From: Bacteroidaceae bacterium
GTDB taxonomy: Bacteria; Bacteroidota; Bacteroidia; Bacteroidales; Bacteroidaceae
NCBI GenBank assembly: GCA_017651245.1
Contig: JAGCDQ010000005.1
Coordinates: 1-64,000 of the forward strand
Reading direction: 5' to 3'
DNA: 64,000 nt
In this document: one piece after another, positions 1-8,597 of the stretch
Layout of the letters: each line of letters starts with the position of its first letter
Position numbering within the stretch: the stretch's first letter is position 1
Notes under the pieces: model-generated
Seen by the model: only the letters and a program-made list of their open reading frames with translations
Databases searched by the model: none
What the model was told of the DNA's origin: nothing
Position numbers and translations under genes: made by a program

Positions 1-128
1 TGCTCGTCCGTGATTTTGGCGTTTGGCGTCGCGTCTTGTAGCGCCAAACCCTTCTTCTGCAGGAATTCAGCCACGGTGTTGATTCCCACATTCAGTTCTT
101 TTAATGCTTTGTTCAGTCTTACTGCCAT
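1..128 (-). CDS. infB: Translation initiation factor IF-2, N-terminal fragment
   Basis: Only the first 42 codons lie in the window; the gene runs off the left edge on the minus strand. The ATG reads from position 128, and the peptide begins [20 protein letters not shown] followed by EFLQKKG, the IF-2 N-terminal helical domain typical of Bacteroidales. IF-2 is the GTPase that brings fMet-tRNA to the 30S subunit; the GTPase domain is outside the window. It lies 24 bp downstream of nusA in the order rimP-nusA-infB, a conserved transcription-translation operon, so it is probably transcribed from the promoter near 2030-2061. Confidence 0.9.
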   Translation of the reverse strand, partial: MAVRLNKALKELNVGINTVAEFLQKKGLALQDATPNAKITDE

Positions 129-152
129 ATAGACTTATTTACTATTTTACAA

Positions 153-1418
153 TTATTCTTCAAATTCAGCCTTCAAGATGCGGAGCACTTCATCCACCGT
201 ATCTTCTTCGAGGTCTGCCTTCTCAACGAGCATAGCACGTGGTGCACCCAGTACAGCCTTAGCCGTATCCAGACCAATGCCCTTGATGGCATCAATGATC
301 CAAGGCTCGATTTCATCTGTGAACTCATCCAGATAGATGTCCTCCTCGTCAGGCTCTTCACCATTGAGTTCGCGGAAGACGTCGATGGTATAGCCCGTCA
401 GCATGGATGCCAACTTGATATTGTCACCATTCTTACCGATGGCGAGACTCACCTGGTCAGGCTGCAAATACACCTCGGCTTTCTTCTTCTCCTCGTCCAA
501 TGTGATGGAAGATACGGAAGCTGGACTCAGCGAACGCTGAATAAACAACTTGATGTTGCTGGTATAGTTGATGACGTCAATGTTTTCGTTGTGCAACTCA
601 CGTACGATACCATGAATACGACTACCCTTTACACCCACACAAGCACCAACAGGGTCAATGCGCTCGTTGTAGCTCTCCACGGCAATCTTCGCACGCTCAC
701 CAGGGATGCGGGCAATACGCTGCACCGTGATGAGTCCGTCATTAATCTCAGGCACTTCCTGCTCCAACAAACGACGCAGGAAATCAGGAGAAGTACGGGA
801 AAGGATAATCTTAGGATTGTTGTTCAGGTTGTCCACGCGCAACACGACGGCACGAGCCGTTTCACCCTTGCGGAAGAAGTCGCCCGGAATCTGCTCGCCC
901 TTTGGCAAGAGCAACTCATTGCCCTCATCGTCGAGCAGCAGCATCTCGCGCTTCCAAATCTGATACACCTCGCCGCTGACAATCTGTCCCACCTTGTCCA
1001 CATACTTGTTGTAGAGGTTATCATGCTCGAGATCGAGGATTTTGCTGGCCATCGTCTGACGCAAAGTCAAGATGGCACGACGGCCAAATTTCGCAAACTC
1101 CACCTTCTCACTCACTTCTTCACCAACTTCGAAGTCCTCGTCAATCTTCTGAGCCTCTGACAACTCAATCTCCGCATTCTCATTCTGAACCTGTCCGTCT
1201 TCCACTACCACACGGTTGCGATAGATTTCAAAGTCACCCTTGTCAGGGTTTACAATTACGTCAAAGTTCTCATCCGAGCCGTAAGTCTTCTGCAATACGC
1301 TGCGGAAACTGTCCTCAATCACACTCACCAGAGTGGTTCTGTCAATGTTTTTGGTCTCCTTGAAGTCCTTAAAAGTGTCTATCAAGTTGACACGTTCTGT
1401 TAATTTCTTTGTAGCCAT
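153..1418 (-). CDS. nusA: Transcription termination/antitermination factor NusA
   Basis: NusA binds RNA polymerase and nascent RNA and modulates pausing, termination and antitermination in the cytoplasm. The 421-aa product has an N-terminal polymerase-binding domain (about 1-125), an S1 domain (about 135-205, beginning GQIVSGEVYQIWKREMLL) and two KH domains (about 225-375) containing the loops GVKGSRIHG and AIGKNGDNIK. A short acidic C-terminal helix-hairpin-helix tail follows. It lacks the two long acidic repeats of E. coli NusA, which is the usual length in Bacteroidetes. It sits between rimP and infB on the same strand with short gaps, so the three are probably co-transcribed. Confidence 0.97.
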   Translation of the reverse strand: MATKKLTERVNLIDTFKDFKETKNIDRTTLVSVIEDSFRSVLQKTYGSDENFDVIVNPDKGDFEIYRNRVVVEDGQVQNENAEIELSEAQKIDEDFEVGEEVSEKVEFAKFGRRAILTLRQTMASKILDLEHDNLYNKYVDKVGQIVSGEVYQIWKREMLLLDDEGNELLLPKGEQIPGDFFRKGETARAVVLRVDNLNNNPKIILSRTSPDFLRRLLEQEVPEINDGLITVQRIARIPGERAKIAVESYNERIDPVGACVGVKGSRIHGIVRELHNENIDVINYTSNIKLFIQRSLSPASVSSITLDEEKKKAEVYLQPDQVSLAIGKNGDNIKLASMLTGYTIDVFRELNGEEPDEEDIYLDEFTDEIEPWIIDAIKGIGLDTAKAVLGAPRAMLVEKADLEEDTVDEVLRILKAEFEE

Positions 1419-1467
1419 TATATTTGTTGTTTAGTTTGTTTCGTTATTCATTATCGTTAGGGTGGGT

Positions 1468-1935
1468 CTACTTGAAGTCAATGATATTCTTCACCCACTT
1501 CACATCCCCATAGCCGAAGGCCTTATCCACCTCCACCATCTGTGGACGCTTCTTCCCCTCTATCTTTTGCTTCTCTATCACCGTCACCACAAAGCCATTC
1601 TCATCAGCACTCTTCATCGCACCCTCCATCTTCTTGCCATCAGCTGTCAGCAGTTCTACATCATAGCCAATGGAGTTAATGTATTGTTGAAGCACCTTGA
1701 ACGGCTGACCAATACCCGCGGAACCGACTTCCAGTTCAAAGTCCTCCACATCGCGGTCGAAGTGTTCCTCGATGAATCGGCTCAACTCACAGCAGTCCTC
1801 AATCCATACGCCATCCTTATGGTCAATCTCCACAGTGATTTTGTTCTGCTCATCCACTGTGGCATCCACCAAGAAATACTCCTTGCCCTCCAACCATTCG
1901 AGAGCCAATTCCTTCACTTTGTTTTTGTCAATCAT
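1468..1935 (-). CDS. rimP: Ribosome maturation factor RimP
   Basis: RimP assists maturation of the 30S ribosomal subunit. The 155-aa product matches the family length and two-domain form: an N-terminal alpha/beta domain (about 1-80) with the motif DCCELSRFIEEHF, and a C-terminal SH3-like domain containing EVGSAGIGQPFK, the counterpart of the 'EVSSPGxxRPL' motif. It is the first gene of rimP-nusA-infB. The leader upstream of its ATG is about 90 nt and carries a hairpin (1994-2015) below a consensus Bacteroidetes promoter. Confidence 0.95.
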   Translation of the reverse strand: MIDKNKVKELALEWLEGKEYFLVDATVDEQNKITVEIDHKDGVWIEDCCELSRFIEEHFDRDVEDFELEVGSAGIGQPFKVLQQYINSIGYDVELLTADGKKMEGAMKSADENGFVVTVIEKQKIEGKKRPQMVEVDKAFGYGDVKWVKNIIDFK

Positions 1936-1993
1936 TCGTGTTATTTTTTAGTTTCGCTTTTGCTTCACTCTACTTGAGTCTTTACAATAAGAA

Positions 1994-2015
1994 GAGGGAA
2001 CTTTTCAGTCCCCTC
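1994..2015 (-). promoter_or_regulatory. Leader hairpin of rimP-nusA-infB
   Basis: On the minus strand this reads as a 9-bp stem (GAGGGGACT/AGTTCCCTC, one G-U pair) closed by a GAAA tetraloop. It starts about 10-15 nt after the predicted transcription start and about 60 nt before the rimP ATG. No U-tract follows it in the minus direction, so it does not look like a terminator. It could be a stabilising 5' hairpin or a protein-binding autoregulatory site; the role is inferred. Confidence 0.5.
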
Positions 2016-2029
2016 ATTCATTTTCGATG

Positions 2030-2061
2030 CAAAGATACGGCAAATATTGTACAATACCAAA
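2030..2061 (-). promoter_or_regulatory. Promoter of rimP-nusA-infB
   Basis: On the minus strand a TTTG box (2058-2061) and a TATCTTTG box (2030-2037) are separated by 20 bp. This is the -33/-7 consensus of the Bacteroidetes primary sigma factor. It is back-to-back with the plus-strand promoter at 2088-2118. Confidence 0.75.
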
Positions 2062-2087
2062 TAAAACCGCATTTTTTTAGTTTTTAT

Positions 2088-2118
2088 TTTGTATTTCGCT
2101 CGGTTTGCACTACCTTTG
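2088..2118 (+). promoter_or_regulatory. Promoter of the phosphatase / surface-polysaccharide block
   Basis: TTTG (2088-2091) and TACCTTTG (2111-2118) are separated by 19 bp, a full consensus match. It implies transcription starting near 2122-2126, which rules out a translation start at the TTG at 2105 inside the -7 box. Confidence 0.75.
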
Positions 2119-2143
2119 CAAACGAATAGAGACTTCATTTCGA

Positions 2144-3565
2144 GTGGGAATAAACGATTTAAATTTGCGTCATTATAGCCGATACATATGGGTTTTGCTG
2201 GTGGTGGCTGTGTGCTGTTGGTGCGCTAGCCGCTGGGATGTATGGTTTGAGAACCCAGAAGAGGGTGCTTACGAACCATCTAAAGTGCCTACAAGAGTAC
2301 TGCTGACATTTGGTGATGAGAATGGAAATATTAGCCGAAATGTGAGTTGGACATGTGGCAAGGAGGTTCGACCCTCAGAAGTGGAGCTCATGGACATAAA
2401 CGATAACGTTAACCCTGACTCTCTGCCCTCCAACCTCATCCCTGCCACAGGCGAAGTGTTTGAATCACGTAGCGGAAAGGCTGCTTACTACATGGCGCGA
2501 ATGAGAGATTTGAAAGCTGGACACACCTATCGGTATCGAGTATGTACAGGAGAAAAGAAGTCAGACTGGTTTGAATTTCATCTGCCTCAAGCCCATGAAC
2601 AAGAGACCTCTTTTCTCTATATGGGTGACATTCAAGATTCTATCGGTGGTATTGCCAACCAACTGCTAAAAAAGGCTTTCAAACAGAACCCCGATGCAGC
2701 GTTCTTTGTATGTGGTGGCGACCTGACCGAACGCCCCACCGATGCCTATTGGGGTGAGACATTCGCAAGTCTTGACTCAATCGGACAGACACTTCCTGTA
2801 TTAACCATCACGGGCAATCATGACTATCTGAAAGGTGTCATCTGTCAATTGGAACGTCGCTTCTCTCTTATTCACTCGTACTTTCTCGATTCGATGGTGG
2901 GTGAAAACCAAGTATTTACCGTTCGATATAATGACATACAGCTTTTCTGTTTGGACAGCAACCGCGAATTCTTTTACCTATGGACACAGCGCCAATGGTT
3001 GGAGGAGCAACTGGCAAAGAGTACGGCAACTTGGAAGATTGTGGTGCTCCATCATCCGCTATACTCCATTCGTGGGAACATGAACAACCTGATTCAACGA
3101 TGGATGTTCGATGACCTCATCCGTGAACAGGGTGTGGATATCGTGCTGCAAGGTCACGAACACGCCTATGCCCGCATGACCAACACTCAAACCTCAACCT
3201 TCAGCTCGGCGAAGCCAAACCTCAAACCTCAAACCTCAAACCCTATCTACACCGTCAGCCACTGTTCTCCCAAGAGCTACCGGATTGAGTTTGACGAGCG
3301 GTTTGACAAGTTTGGAACGGGTAGCCGATACTACCAGAAAGTGCACACAAAGGGCGACACGCTTTTCCTTACAGCATGGGATGCCAACGAAGGAACTCTC
3401 TATGACTCACTCTATATCATCAACAACAAAGGAACAAAAATGCTGAAAGATTGCGGCAAGGACATTCCTGAGAAGATTGAATTCACTCCCAACCCCGACA
3501 ACAAGAAAGACGTTGCGTTTGCGGAACGTATTCAAGAATACAAGCAACGAAAGCATATCAAATAA
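2144..3565 (+). CDS. Membrane-anchored purple-acid-phosphatase-like metallophosphoesterase
   Basis: This is a calcineurin-like phosphoesterase with a preceding fibronectin-type domain, as in purple acid phosphatases. The metal-binding motifs appear in order: GDIQD (about residue 162), GGDLTE (191), GNHDY (224), LHHPLYS (302) and GHEHAYAR (338). A hydrophobic segment near the N-terminus (IWVLLVVAVCC) suggests an inner-membrane anchor or uncleaved signal. No in-frame ATG precedes the domain. I chose the GTG at 2144 because the frame's earlier TTG lies inside the promoter; the TTG at 2165 is an alternative. Two short repeat tracts are encoded in frame (2399-2416 and 3182-3245); the second lies just after the GHEH motif. 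It is the first gene of a block with the LTA-synthase-like gene 11 bp downstream. The substrate is unknown. Confidence 0.8.
   Translation: MGINDLNLRHYSRYIWVLLVVAVCCWCASRWDVWFENPEEGAYEPSKVPTRVLLTFGDENGNISRNVSWTCGKEVRPSEVELMDINDNVNPDSLPSNLIPATGEVFESRSGKAAYYMARMRDLKAGHTYRYRVCTGEKKSDWFEFHLPQAHEQETSFLYMGDIQDSIGGIANQLLKKAFKQNPDAAFFVCGGDLTERPTDAYWGETFASLDSIGQTLPVLTITGNHDYLKGVICQLERRFSLIHSYFLDSMVGENQVFTVRYNDIQLFCLDSNREFFYLWTQRQWLEEQLAKSTATWKIVVLHHPLYSIRGNMNNLIQRWMFDDLIREQGVDIVLQGHEHAYARMTNTQTSTFSSAKPNLKPQTSNPIYTVSHCSPKSYRIEFDERFDKFGTGSRYYQKVHTKGDTLFLTAWDANEGTLYDSLYIINNKGTKMLKDCGKDIPEKIEFTPNPDNKKDVAFAERIQEYKQRKHIK
2399..2416 (+). repeat. In-frame hexamer tract in the phosphatase gene
   Basis: Three hexamers, AACGAT-AACGTT-AACCCT, encode the peptide N-D-N-V-N-P. 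This is the same AAC-initial hexamer family seen at 26367, 42706 and 42931. Confidence 0.6.
3182..3245 (+). repeat. In-frame heptamer tract (AACCTCA) in the phosphatase gene
   Basis: Three perfect AACCTCA units (3218-3238) and a diverged AACCCTA lie next to related units at 3182-3197. They encode a polar linker (NLKPQTSNP) just after the GHEHAYAR metal motif, without breaking the frame. The tract looks like a low-complexity insertion in an otherwise ordinary metallophosphatase. Confidence 0.8.
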
Positions 3566-3576
3566 TCACTGAAAGA

Positions 3577-5577
3577 ATGAGACGGAAACACTTAAAGAAA
3601 TCATTTTTCTCCAGCCCCATTGCCTTCATCTACAATTTGGCATTGGTATATATCACCTATGGCTTGTGCCGTTTGGCTTACCTTTTTGAGAACTGGTCAG
3701 TCATTTCGGAAGGATTCGACTCGCTCTCGTTCTGGGAGGCTTTCAAGGGATGCTGGATGTTCGATACCTCCGCCATTCTCTACACGAATGTACTGTATGC
3801 CATCCTGATGCTGATTCCACTGCATTGGAAAGAAAAGAATTGGTGGCAGACAATGGCAAAATGGATATACCTCATCGTCAATTCCCTTTGTATCATCGCC
3901 AATCTGGCAGATGCCGTGTATTTCCAATATACAGGTCGACGCACCAATTGGTCGGTGTTCAAGGAGTTCAGTAATGAAGGCAATATCGGCAATGTGATTG
4001 GCGTGGAATTGCTCAACCACTGGTATCTTTTGTTGGTGGGCATCGTACTCATTGTCGGACTTGCGCTACTCTATGCCCAACCGAAAGGAAAATTCCGTTT
4101 GCGGTTACTGAAGGACTACCTTCTCTATTATGTCATCCACCTCATCTGCTTCGGACTTTACATCCCCATCACCGTTGCGGGTATGCGTGGAGGTGCCACC
4201 ACCGCTGTGCGTCCTATCACGTTGAGCAATGCCAACCAGTATGTGAATCGTTCCCCCGAAGTGGCACTGATTCTCAACACGCCTTTCTCCATGATACGTT
4301 CCATTAACAAAGACGTGTATGTTGATCCTAAGTACTACGAACGAGAGGAACTGGATCAGATTTATCAGCCCATCTACACTCCAGCTGACAGCATCGTGAT
4401 GAAGAAAAAGAATGTGGTGGTACTGATTATGGAAAGCTACGGTAGAGAGTACATCGGTGGCTACAATCCCATCCCTTTCAATGCTCAACCCTCAACCGTC
4501 AATTACAATACTTACACGCCCTTCACGGATTCCCTCATCCAGCGTTCCCTCACCTTCGACTATACTTTTGCCAATGGTCGCAAGAGCATTGACGGCATGC
4601 CCTCCATCCTTTCCAGCATTCCACGCTTCATCGAGCCTTTCTTCCTCACGCCTGCTTCCCTGAACACCGTGAGCGGATTGGCGGGGGAACTTGGAAAGGC
4701 AGGCTACTATTCAGCCTTCTTCCACGGAGCAGAAAACGGCTCGATGGGCTTTGAGGCATTTGCCAAAGCCACGGGATACAAGGCTTATTTCGGTCGCACG
4801 GAATATGACCAAGACAAACGTTTCAACGGTGACAAGGATTTCGACGGTATGTGGGCAATTTGGGACGAGGAGTTCCTGCAGTTCTATGCCTTACAGATGA
4901 GCCAGATGGAGGAGCCCTTCATCACCTCGGTCTTCACCGCCAGTTCGCACCACCCTTATGCGGTGCCTGAACGCTACAAGAACATCTACAAGGACGAGCC
5001 TGACGACCCCAATGTACTGTGCAAGTGCATCCGCTATGTGGATAATGCCCTCCGACTCTTTTTCGAGACGGCTGAGAAGCAACCTTGGTACAAGAACACC
5101 ATCTTCGTGCTCACTGCCGACCACACCAACCTGACTGCACGTCCCGAATACCAGACCGACCTTGGCGTGTTTGGAGTGCCCATCATCATCTTCGACCCTT
5201 CAGGCGAGATTAAACCTGAACGCCGCCACTGCATCGCACAGCAGATTGACATTATGCCAACGGTGCTCAACCACCTCGGTTACAAGAACCCCTACGTGGC
5301 ATTCGGCAACGACTTGCTCAACACCCCCGACAGCCTCACATGGGCAGTCAACAACACCGAGGGCATCTACCAATATGTGAAGGGTGACTATGTGTTGCAA
5401 TTTACCGACGATGGCCACACCAAAGCCCTCTACAACTACAAGAAAGACTGGTTCCTCAAGCAAAACCTGTTGGGTAAAGGAGAAAAGACCGAACAACAGA
5501 TGGAGCGTGAACTGAAAGCCATCATCCAGTCGTATATGGAACGCATGGTGGAAGACAGATTGGTGTATGGGAAATAG
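3577..5577 (+). CDS. LTA-synthase-family membrane sulfatase-fold transferase
   Basis: A 666-aa membrane protein of the alkaline-phosphatase superfamily, LtaS/OpgB/phosphoethanolamine-transferase type. About five transmembrane segments occupy residues 10-215. The periplasmic catalytic domain follows: NVVVLIMESYGREY (metal-binding Glu, about 286), ANGRKSIDGMPS (nucleophile region, about 337), SSHHPY (about 459) and TADHTN (about 514). Such enzymes transfer phosphoglycerol or phosphoethanolamine head groups onto glycans or lipids. In this diderm it more likely decorates LPS, capsule or periplasmic glycan than lipoteichoic acid; that is inference from the neighbouring glycosyltransferases and acyltransferases. 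It starts 11 bp after the phosphatase stop. A small heptamer-like tract near 4484-4502 encodes AQPSTVN after the first motif. Confidence 0.88.
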   Translation: MRRKHLKKSFFSSPIAFIYNLALVYITYGLCRLAYLFENWSVISEGFDSLSFWEAFKGCWMFDTSAILYTNVLYAILMLIPLHWKEKNWWQTMAKWIYLIVNSLCIIANLADAVYFQYTGRRTNWSVFKEFSNEGNIGNVIGVELLNHWYLLLVGIVLIVGLALLYAQPKGKFRLRLLKDYLLYYVIHLICFGLYIPITVAGMRGGATTAVRPITLSNANQYVNRSPEVALILNTPFSMIRSINKDVYVDPKYYEREELDQIYQPIYTPADSIVMKKKNVVVLIMESYGREYIGGYNPIPFNAQPSTVNYNTYTPFTDSLIQRSLTFDYTFANGRKSIDGMPSILSSIPRFIEPFFLTPASLNTVSGLAGELGKAGYYSAFFHGAENGSMGFEAFAKATGYKAYFGRTEYDQDKRFNGDKDFDGMWAIWDEEFLQFYALQMSQMEEPFITSVFTASSHHPYAVPERYKNIYKDEPDDPNVLCKCIRYVDNALRLFFETAEKQPWYKNTIFVLTADHTNLTARPEYQTDLGVFGVPIIIFDPSGEIKPERRHCIAQQIDIMPTVLNHLGYKNPYVAFGNDLLNTPDSLTWAVNNTEGIYQYVKGDYVLQFTDDGHTKALYNYKKDWFLKQNLLGKGEKTEQQMERELKAIIQSYMERMVEDRLVYGK

Positions 5578-5591
5578 TTTAGGGTTTAGAT

Positions 5592-6617
5592 ATGAAACAG
5601 CGTAATCATGCTTTTGACCTCCTGTGCGGGCTCTGCATTCTCCGTATGATCCTGCTGCACGTGATGGGTATGTGTGGCTATAGGGGTGAGTTCTGGTTCA
5701 CGAAGGTGATGGCGTGGTCGTTCTTCTTCATGTCCTTCTTCTTCTTCAAGGCGGGTTACTTCAATAAAGGCATCTCCACTCCCACATGGCCCTACCTGAA
5801 AGACCGTGTCAAGCGGTTGCTGGTACCTTATGTCACTTGGGGCATCATTGGCAGCATTATTTTCTTCGGATTTCTGCTGATATTCCCCGACAACTTCCAG
5901 AAATACTACAAGATTCTGCGCTGGTCACACCTGTGGGAAGATAGCCACGTATGGGGCAATCCTCCCTTGTGGTTCCTCTTCTCCTTCTTCATGTCGTATG
6001 TGCTGGTGCATTTCCTCAATAAAGTGAAATACTTGCGCTGGGTGGCTATTGCTTTCCCTTTCATCAGCTATTACCTGTGGACACAGCACAATCCCTTGTG
6101 GATGAGCCTCGACAACGTGTTTGCAGGCGTGTTCTTTTTCTATCTGGGCAGAGGATGGCGTTGGTTGCAGACTCGTGTCCCGAAAGGTTGGCTCATTTTC
6201 CTGAGCCTGTTGCTCATTGCCGAGTTCATCGTAGGCAACCGTCTATGGCATGGAGAATATGACATGAGTCTTAACAAATTCGTACAGAACCCTTGGGGAG
6301 CAGGCATCAACACCCTCTGTGCTTTGGTGGGCATTTCAGGACTGTTGTTGGCTTTACCACTGAAACGAGTGCCCGTTATAGGTTTCATCGGAGAACATTC
6401 GATGGTCTATTTTGTGGCACACTATCCCCTTCTCTTCCTCTATGCCTTCACCCATCTGGTGTTCCATCATTCCGTCGCCCACCACTGGGAAGATGTCATT
6501 CTCATGATGCTCTTTGTGCTTATCACCTGTGCTTGGCTCACCCCTTATGTGGAGAAAGTTCCGTGGTTGTCAGGTCGATATCAAAAAAAACTTTCAACTC
6601 CCAACCCTAAACTCTAA
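5592..6617 (+). CDS. Acyltransferase-3 family membrane protein (copy 1)
   Basis: This 341-aa polytopic protein matches the acyltransferase-3 (OafA/NodX-type) family, which moves acetyl groups across the inner membrane onto surface glycans. The family's conserved histidine is in the first membrane helix (LRMILLHV), the second helix contains FFFKAGYF, and about ten hydrophobic helices follow. It is closely related to the next gene (6640-7692), with the same N-terminal pattern, so the two look like a tandem duplication. Its last codons (KKLSTPNPKL) are written by the heptamer array at 6596-6623. It begins 14 bp after the LTA-synthase-like gene. Confidence 0.85.
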   Translation: MKQRNHAFDLLCGLCILRMILLHVMGMCGYRGEFWFTKVMAWSFFFMSFFFFKAGYFNKGISTPTWPYLKDRVKRLLVPYVTWGIIGSIIFFGFLLIFPDNFQKYYKILRWSHLWEDSHVWGNPPLWFLFSFFMSYVLVHFLNKVKYLRWVAIAFPFISYYLWTQHNPLWMSLDNVFAGVFFFYLGRGWRWLQTRVPKGWLIFLSLLLIAEFIVGNRLWHGEYDMSLNKFVQNPWGAGINTLCALVGISGLLLALPLKRVPVIGFIGEHSMVYFVAHYPLLFLYAFTHLVFHHSVAHHWEDVILMMLFVLITCAWLTPYVEKVPWLSGRYQKKLSTPNPKL

Positions 6618-6623
6618 ACTTTT
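6596..6623 (+). repeat. Heptamer array at the 3' end of acyltransferase copy 1
   Basis: The units are AACTCCC, AACCCTA, AACTCTA and AACTTTT. The array writes the C-terminal residues and stop codon of the upstream gene and ends at the short spacer before acyltransferase copy 2. Confidence 0.7.
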
Positions 6624-6626
6624 CAC

Positions 6627-6634
6627 TACCTTTG
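6627..6634 (+). promoter_or_regulatory. Possible -7 promoter box before acyltransferase copy 2
   Basis: TACCTTTG followed by CAGCG and then ATG at 6640. No TTTG lies at the right distance upstream, so it is a half-match. If active it would give an almost leaderless transcript. Confidence 0.4.
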
Positions 6635-6639
6635 CAGCG

Positions 6640-7692
6640 ATGAAGGAACGTAACCATACTTTTGATTTTCTGTGTGGCATCTGTATCATCCGCATGATAC
6701 TGCTTCACATCATCACTTTCTGTGGTCACAAAGACGACGACTGGTGGGCAGAGGTGATGGGGTGGTCCTTCTTCTTCATGTGCTTCTTTTTCTTCAAGGC
6801 AGGCTACTTCAACAAGACGGTGTCGGGCGACACGGGAGCATACATCAAGGACAAAGCAAAACGGTTGCTCATCCCTTATGTGGCATGGGGTCTCATCGGA
6901 TTTGCAGTTTATGCGTTCTATCTCCCTTTCGAAATCAATCGCTACGGACACCCTATTGAACCGATGGAGTGGAGTCACCTGTGGAAGACCAGTGCCGTAT
7001 GGGGCAATGAGCCGATGTGGTTCCTCTTCTCCTTCTTCTCCTCCTATGTGCTGGTGCATTTCATCAAGAAAATCCATATCGTCAAGCCTATCTCCGTATT
7101 CCAGACGGTCATCATTCTCATCTGTCCCTTCCTCAGCTATTGGATGTGGAAACTGGAGAATCCGTTGCCGATGAGCCTGAGCAACGTGTTCATGGGCGTA
7201 TTCTTCTTCAACATGGGGCGTACTTGGCGATGGCTGATTGAGCGGATGGGACGCCACTTCACCCTCGTGCTGTCCTCCCTGATGATTGTAGCGTTTATCG
7301 TGTTGAACATCGTGTGGCACGGTGAGTATATCATGCATTCCAACTATTTCAAGGGGAATGAGTTGGCTGCCTTTGTCAACACCATCATCATCCTCTTGGG
7401 ACTTTCTGGTTTCCTGCTGAAATTGCCATTGGGTCGGGTGCCCGTCATCAACTACATCGGTCAGCACTCTATGGTCTATTTCGTGGTGCACTACCCCATC
7501 CTCCAGTTCTACCGATTCACTCACATCATATTCGGACATAGCATCTACGGCAAGGGACATTGGGATGACATCATCGTCCTCATCTTCTTTGTCTTTGCCA
7601 TCTCCACTTGGCTGGTGCCCTACGTAGAGAAAGTCCCCTGGCTCTCAGGACGCTGGAAAAAACCTCAAACCTCAAACCTCAAACCTCAATGA
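6640..7692 (+). CDS. Acyltransferase-3 family membrane protein (copy 2)
   Basis: A 350-aa paralogue of the preceding acyltransferase, starting MKERNHTFDFLCG, with the same conserved histidine motif (RMILLHI) and FFFKAGYF helix. The frame is open further upstream, but the ATG at 6640 aligns with the start of copy 1 and follows the TACCTTTG box. The predicted role is O-acylation of a surface polysaccharide. The C-terminus KPQTSNLKPQ is encoded by four AACCTCA heptamers, and the stop overlaps the next start (ATGA). Two adjacent paralogues may modify different sugars or positions; that is inference. Confidence 0.85.
   Translation: MKERNHTFDFLCGICIIRMILLHIITFCGHKDDDWWAEVMGWSFFFMCFFFFKAGYFNKTVSGDTGAYIKDKAKRLLIPYVAWGLIGFAVYAFYLPFEINRYGHPIEPMEWSHLWKTSAVWGNEPMWFLFSFFSSYVLVHFIKKIHIVKPISVFQTVIILICPFLSYWMWKLENPLPMSLSNVFMGVFFFNMGRTWRWLIERMGRHFTLVLSSLMIVAFIVLNIVWHGEYIMHSNYFKGNELAAFVNTIIILLGLSGFLLKLPLGRVPVINYIGQHSMVYFVVHYPILQFYRFTHIIFGHSIYGKGHWDDIIVLIFFVFAISTWLVPYVEKVPWLSGRWKKPQTSNLKPQ
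7661..7688 (+). repeat. Four perfect AACCTCA heptamers ending at a start codon
   Basis: Four consecutive exact copies encode the C-terminus of acyltransferase copy 2. The ATG of the GT14 gene begins at the next base, 7689. Confidence 0.9.
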
Positions 7693-8597
7693 GCATCGCC
7701 TACCTCATATCAGCTCACACCGATCCTCTTCAGCTCAAGAGGCTCATCGATGCCCTGCACCCAGACGCGCAGTTCTTCGTGCATGTGGACAAGAAGTCTG
7801 ATATGAGTGCCTTTGCGTCTATCCTCCAGCGAGAGAACGTACATTTCGTGGAGAACCGCATTGACGTGATTTGGGGCACCATTCGGCAGGTGGAAGACCA
7901 GATGACGCTCATCAAGGCGGTGCTGGATTACCCAACGGAATTTGACCGCATCTTCTTCTTGTCGGGATTGGACTATCCGCTGTGGAGCAACGAGCATATC
8001 ACCACTTGGCTGGAAGAACATCCCGATCAGGAATTTATCGCAGGCTACTGCATGGACACCGACGAACTTCCTGCTGATCAACGGCTACTATATCAAGTGC
8101 CACGACCTTTCTTCCATCTGAATGGTCTCAACCGTCGATGGAACGAACGACTTCGCGTCTTGTGCCGCAAGATGAAGAAATGGACGGGAGTTCGAAAACC
8201 CCTCTCCTTCATGGTGGACGGGGAACGCTGGCAGCTCTATAAGGGTGCCGATTGGTGGTGCGTGTCGCAAGGACTCCTCGCCCACATCTACAACGTCTAT
8301 ACCCAGAAGCCCGAAGTTCGAGACTACTTCGCCGATTCCTTCGCACCCTCTGAAACGCTGCCGCAGACTATTGCCTTCAACAGTCCTCAATGGGCATCGA
8401 GGTGCATCCTCCACAAGGGAGAATACCCAGGGCTCACCCGACTCACGCCACTCCATTGCATCGTCTATGATCCCGTCATCAAGGTGATGGACGAGAACGA
8501 CTACGACATGCTTCTGGCAAGTGGCAAGATGTTCGCCCGCAAGTTCGTTAGTGGAAAAAGTGACCAACTCATTCAATTACTCCATGGAAGAAACTAA
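7689..8597 (+). CDS. GT14-type (core-2/I-branching) N-acetylglucosaminyltransferase-like enzyme
   Basis: The 302-aa product starts MSIAYLISAHTDPLQLKRL and contains HVDKKSD, IWGTIRQVEDQM and FFLSGLDYPLWS, characteristic of family GT14 beta-1,6-N-acetylglucosaminyl- or xylosyltransferase-like proteins. It is probably cytoplasmic, adding a branching sugar to a surface polysaccharide. The ATG at 7689 overlaps the preceding stop (ATGA), indicating translational coupling; an in-frame extension to 7608 would read through the preceding gene and the repeat and is rejected. It overlaps the next gene by 14 bp. Confidence 0.85.
   Translation: MSIAYLISAHTDPLQLKRLIDALHPDAQFFVHVDKKSDMSAFASILQRENVHFVENRIDVIWGTIRQVEDQMTLIKAVLDYPTEFDRIFFLSGLDYPLWSNEHITTWLEEHPDQEFIAGYCMDTDELPADQRLLYQVPRPFFHLNGLNRRWNERLRVLCRKMKKWTGVRKPLSFMVDGERWQLYKGADWWCVSQGLLAHIYNVYTQKPEVRDYFADSFAPSETLPQTIAFNSPQWASRCILHKGEYPGLTRLTPLHCIVYDPVIKVMDENDYDMLLASGKMFARKFVSGKSDQLIQLLHGRN

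Noticed and set aside
2105..2143. Upstream TTG start for the phosphatase gene
   Set aside because: It lies within the -7 promoter box TACCTTTG, so it would not be transcribed.
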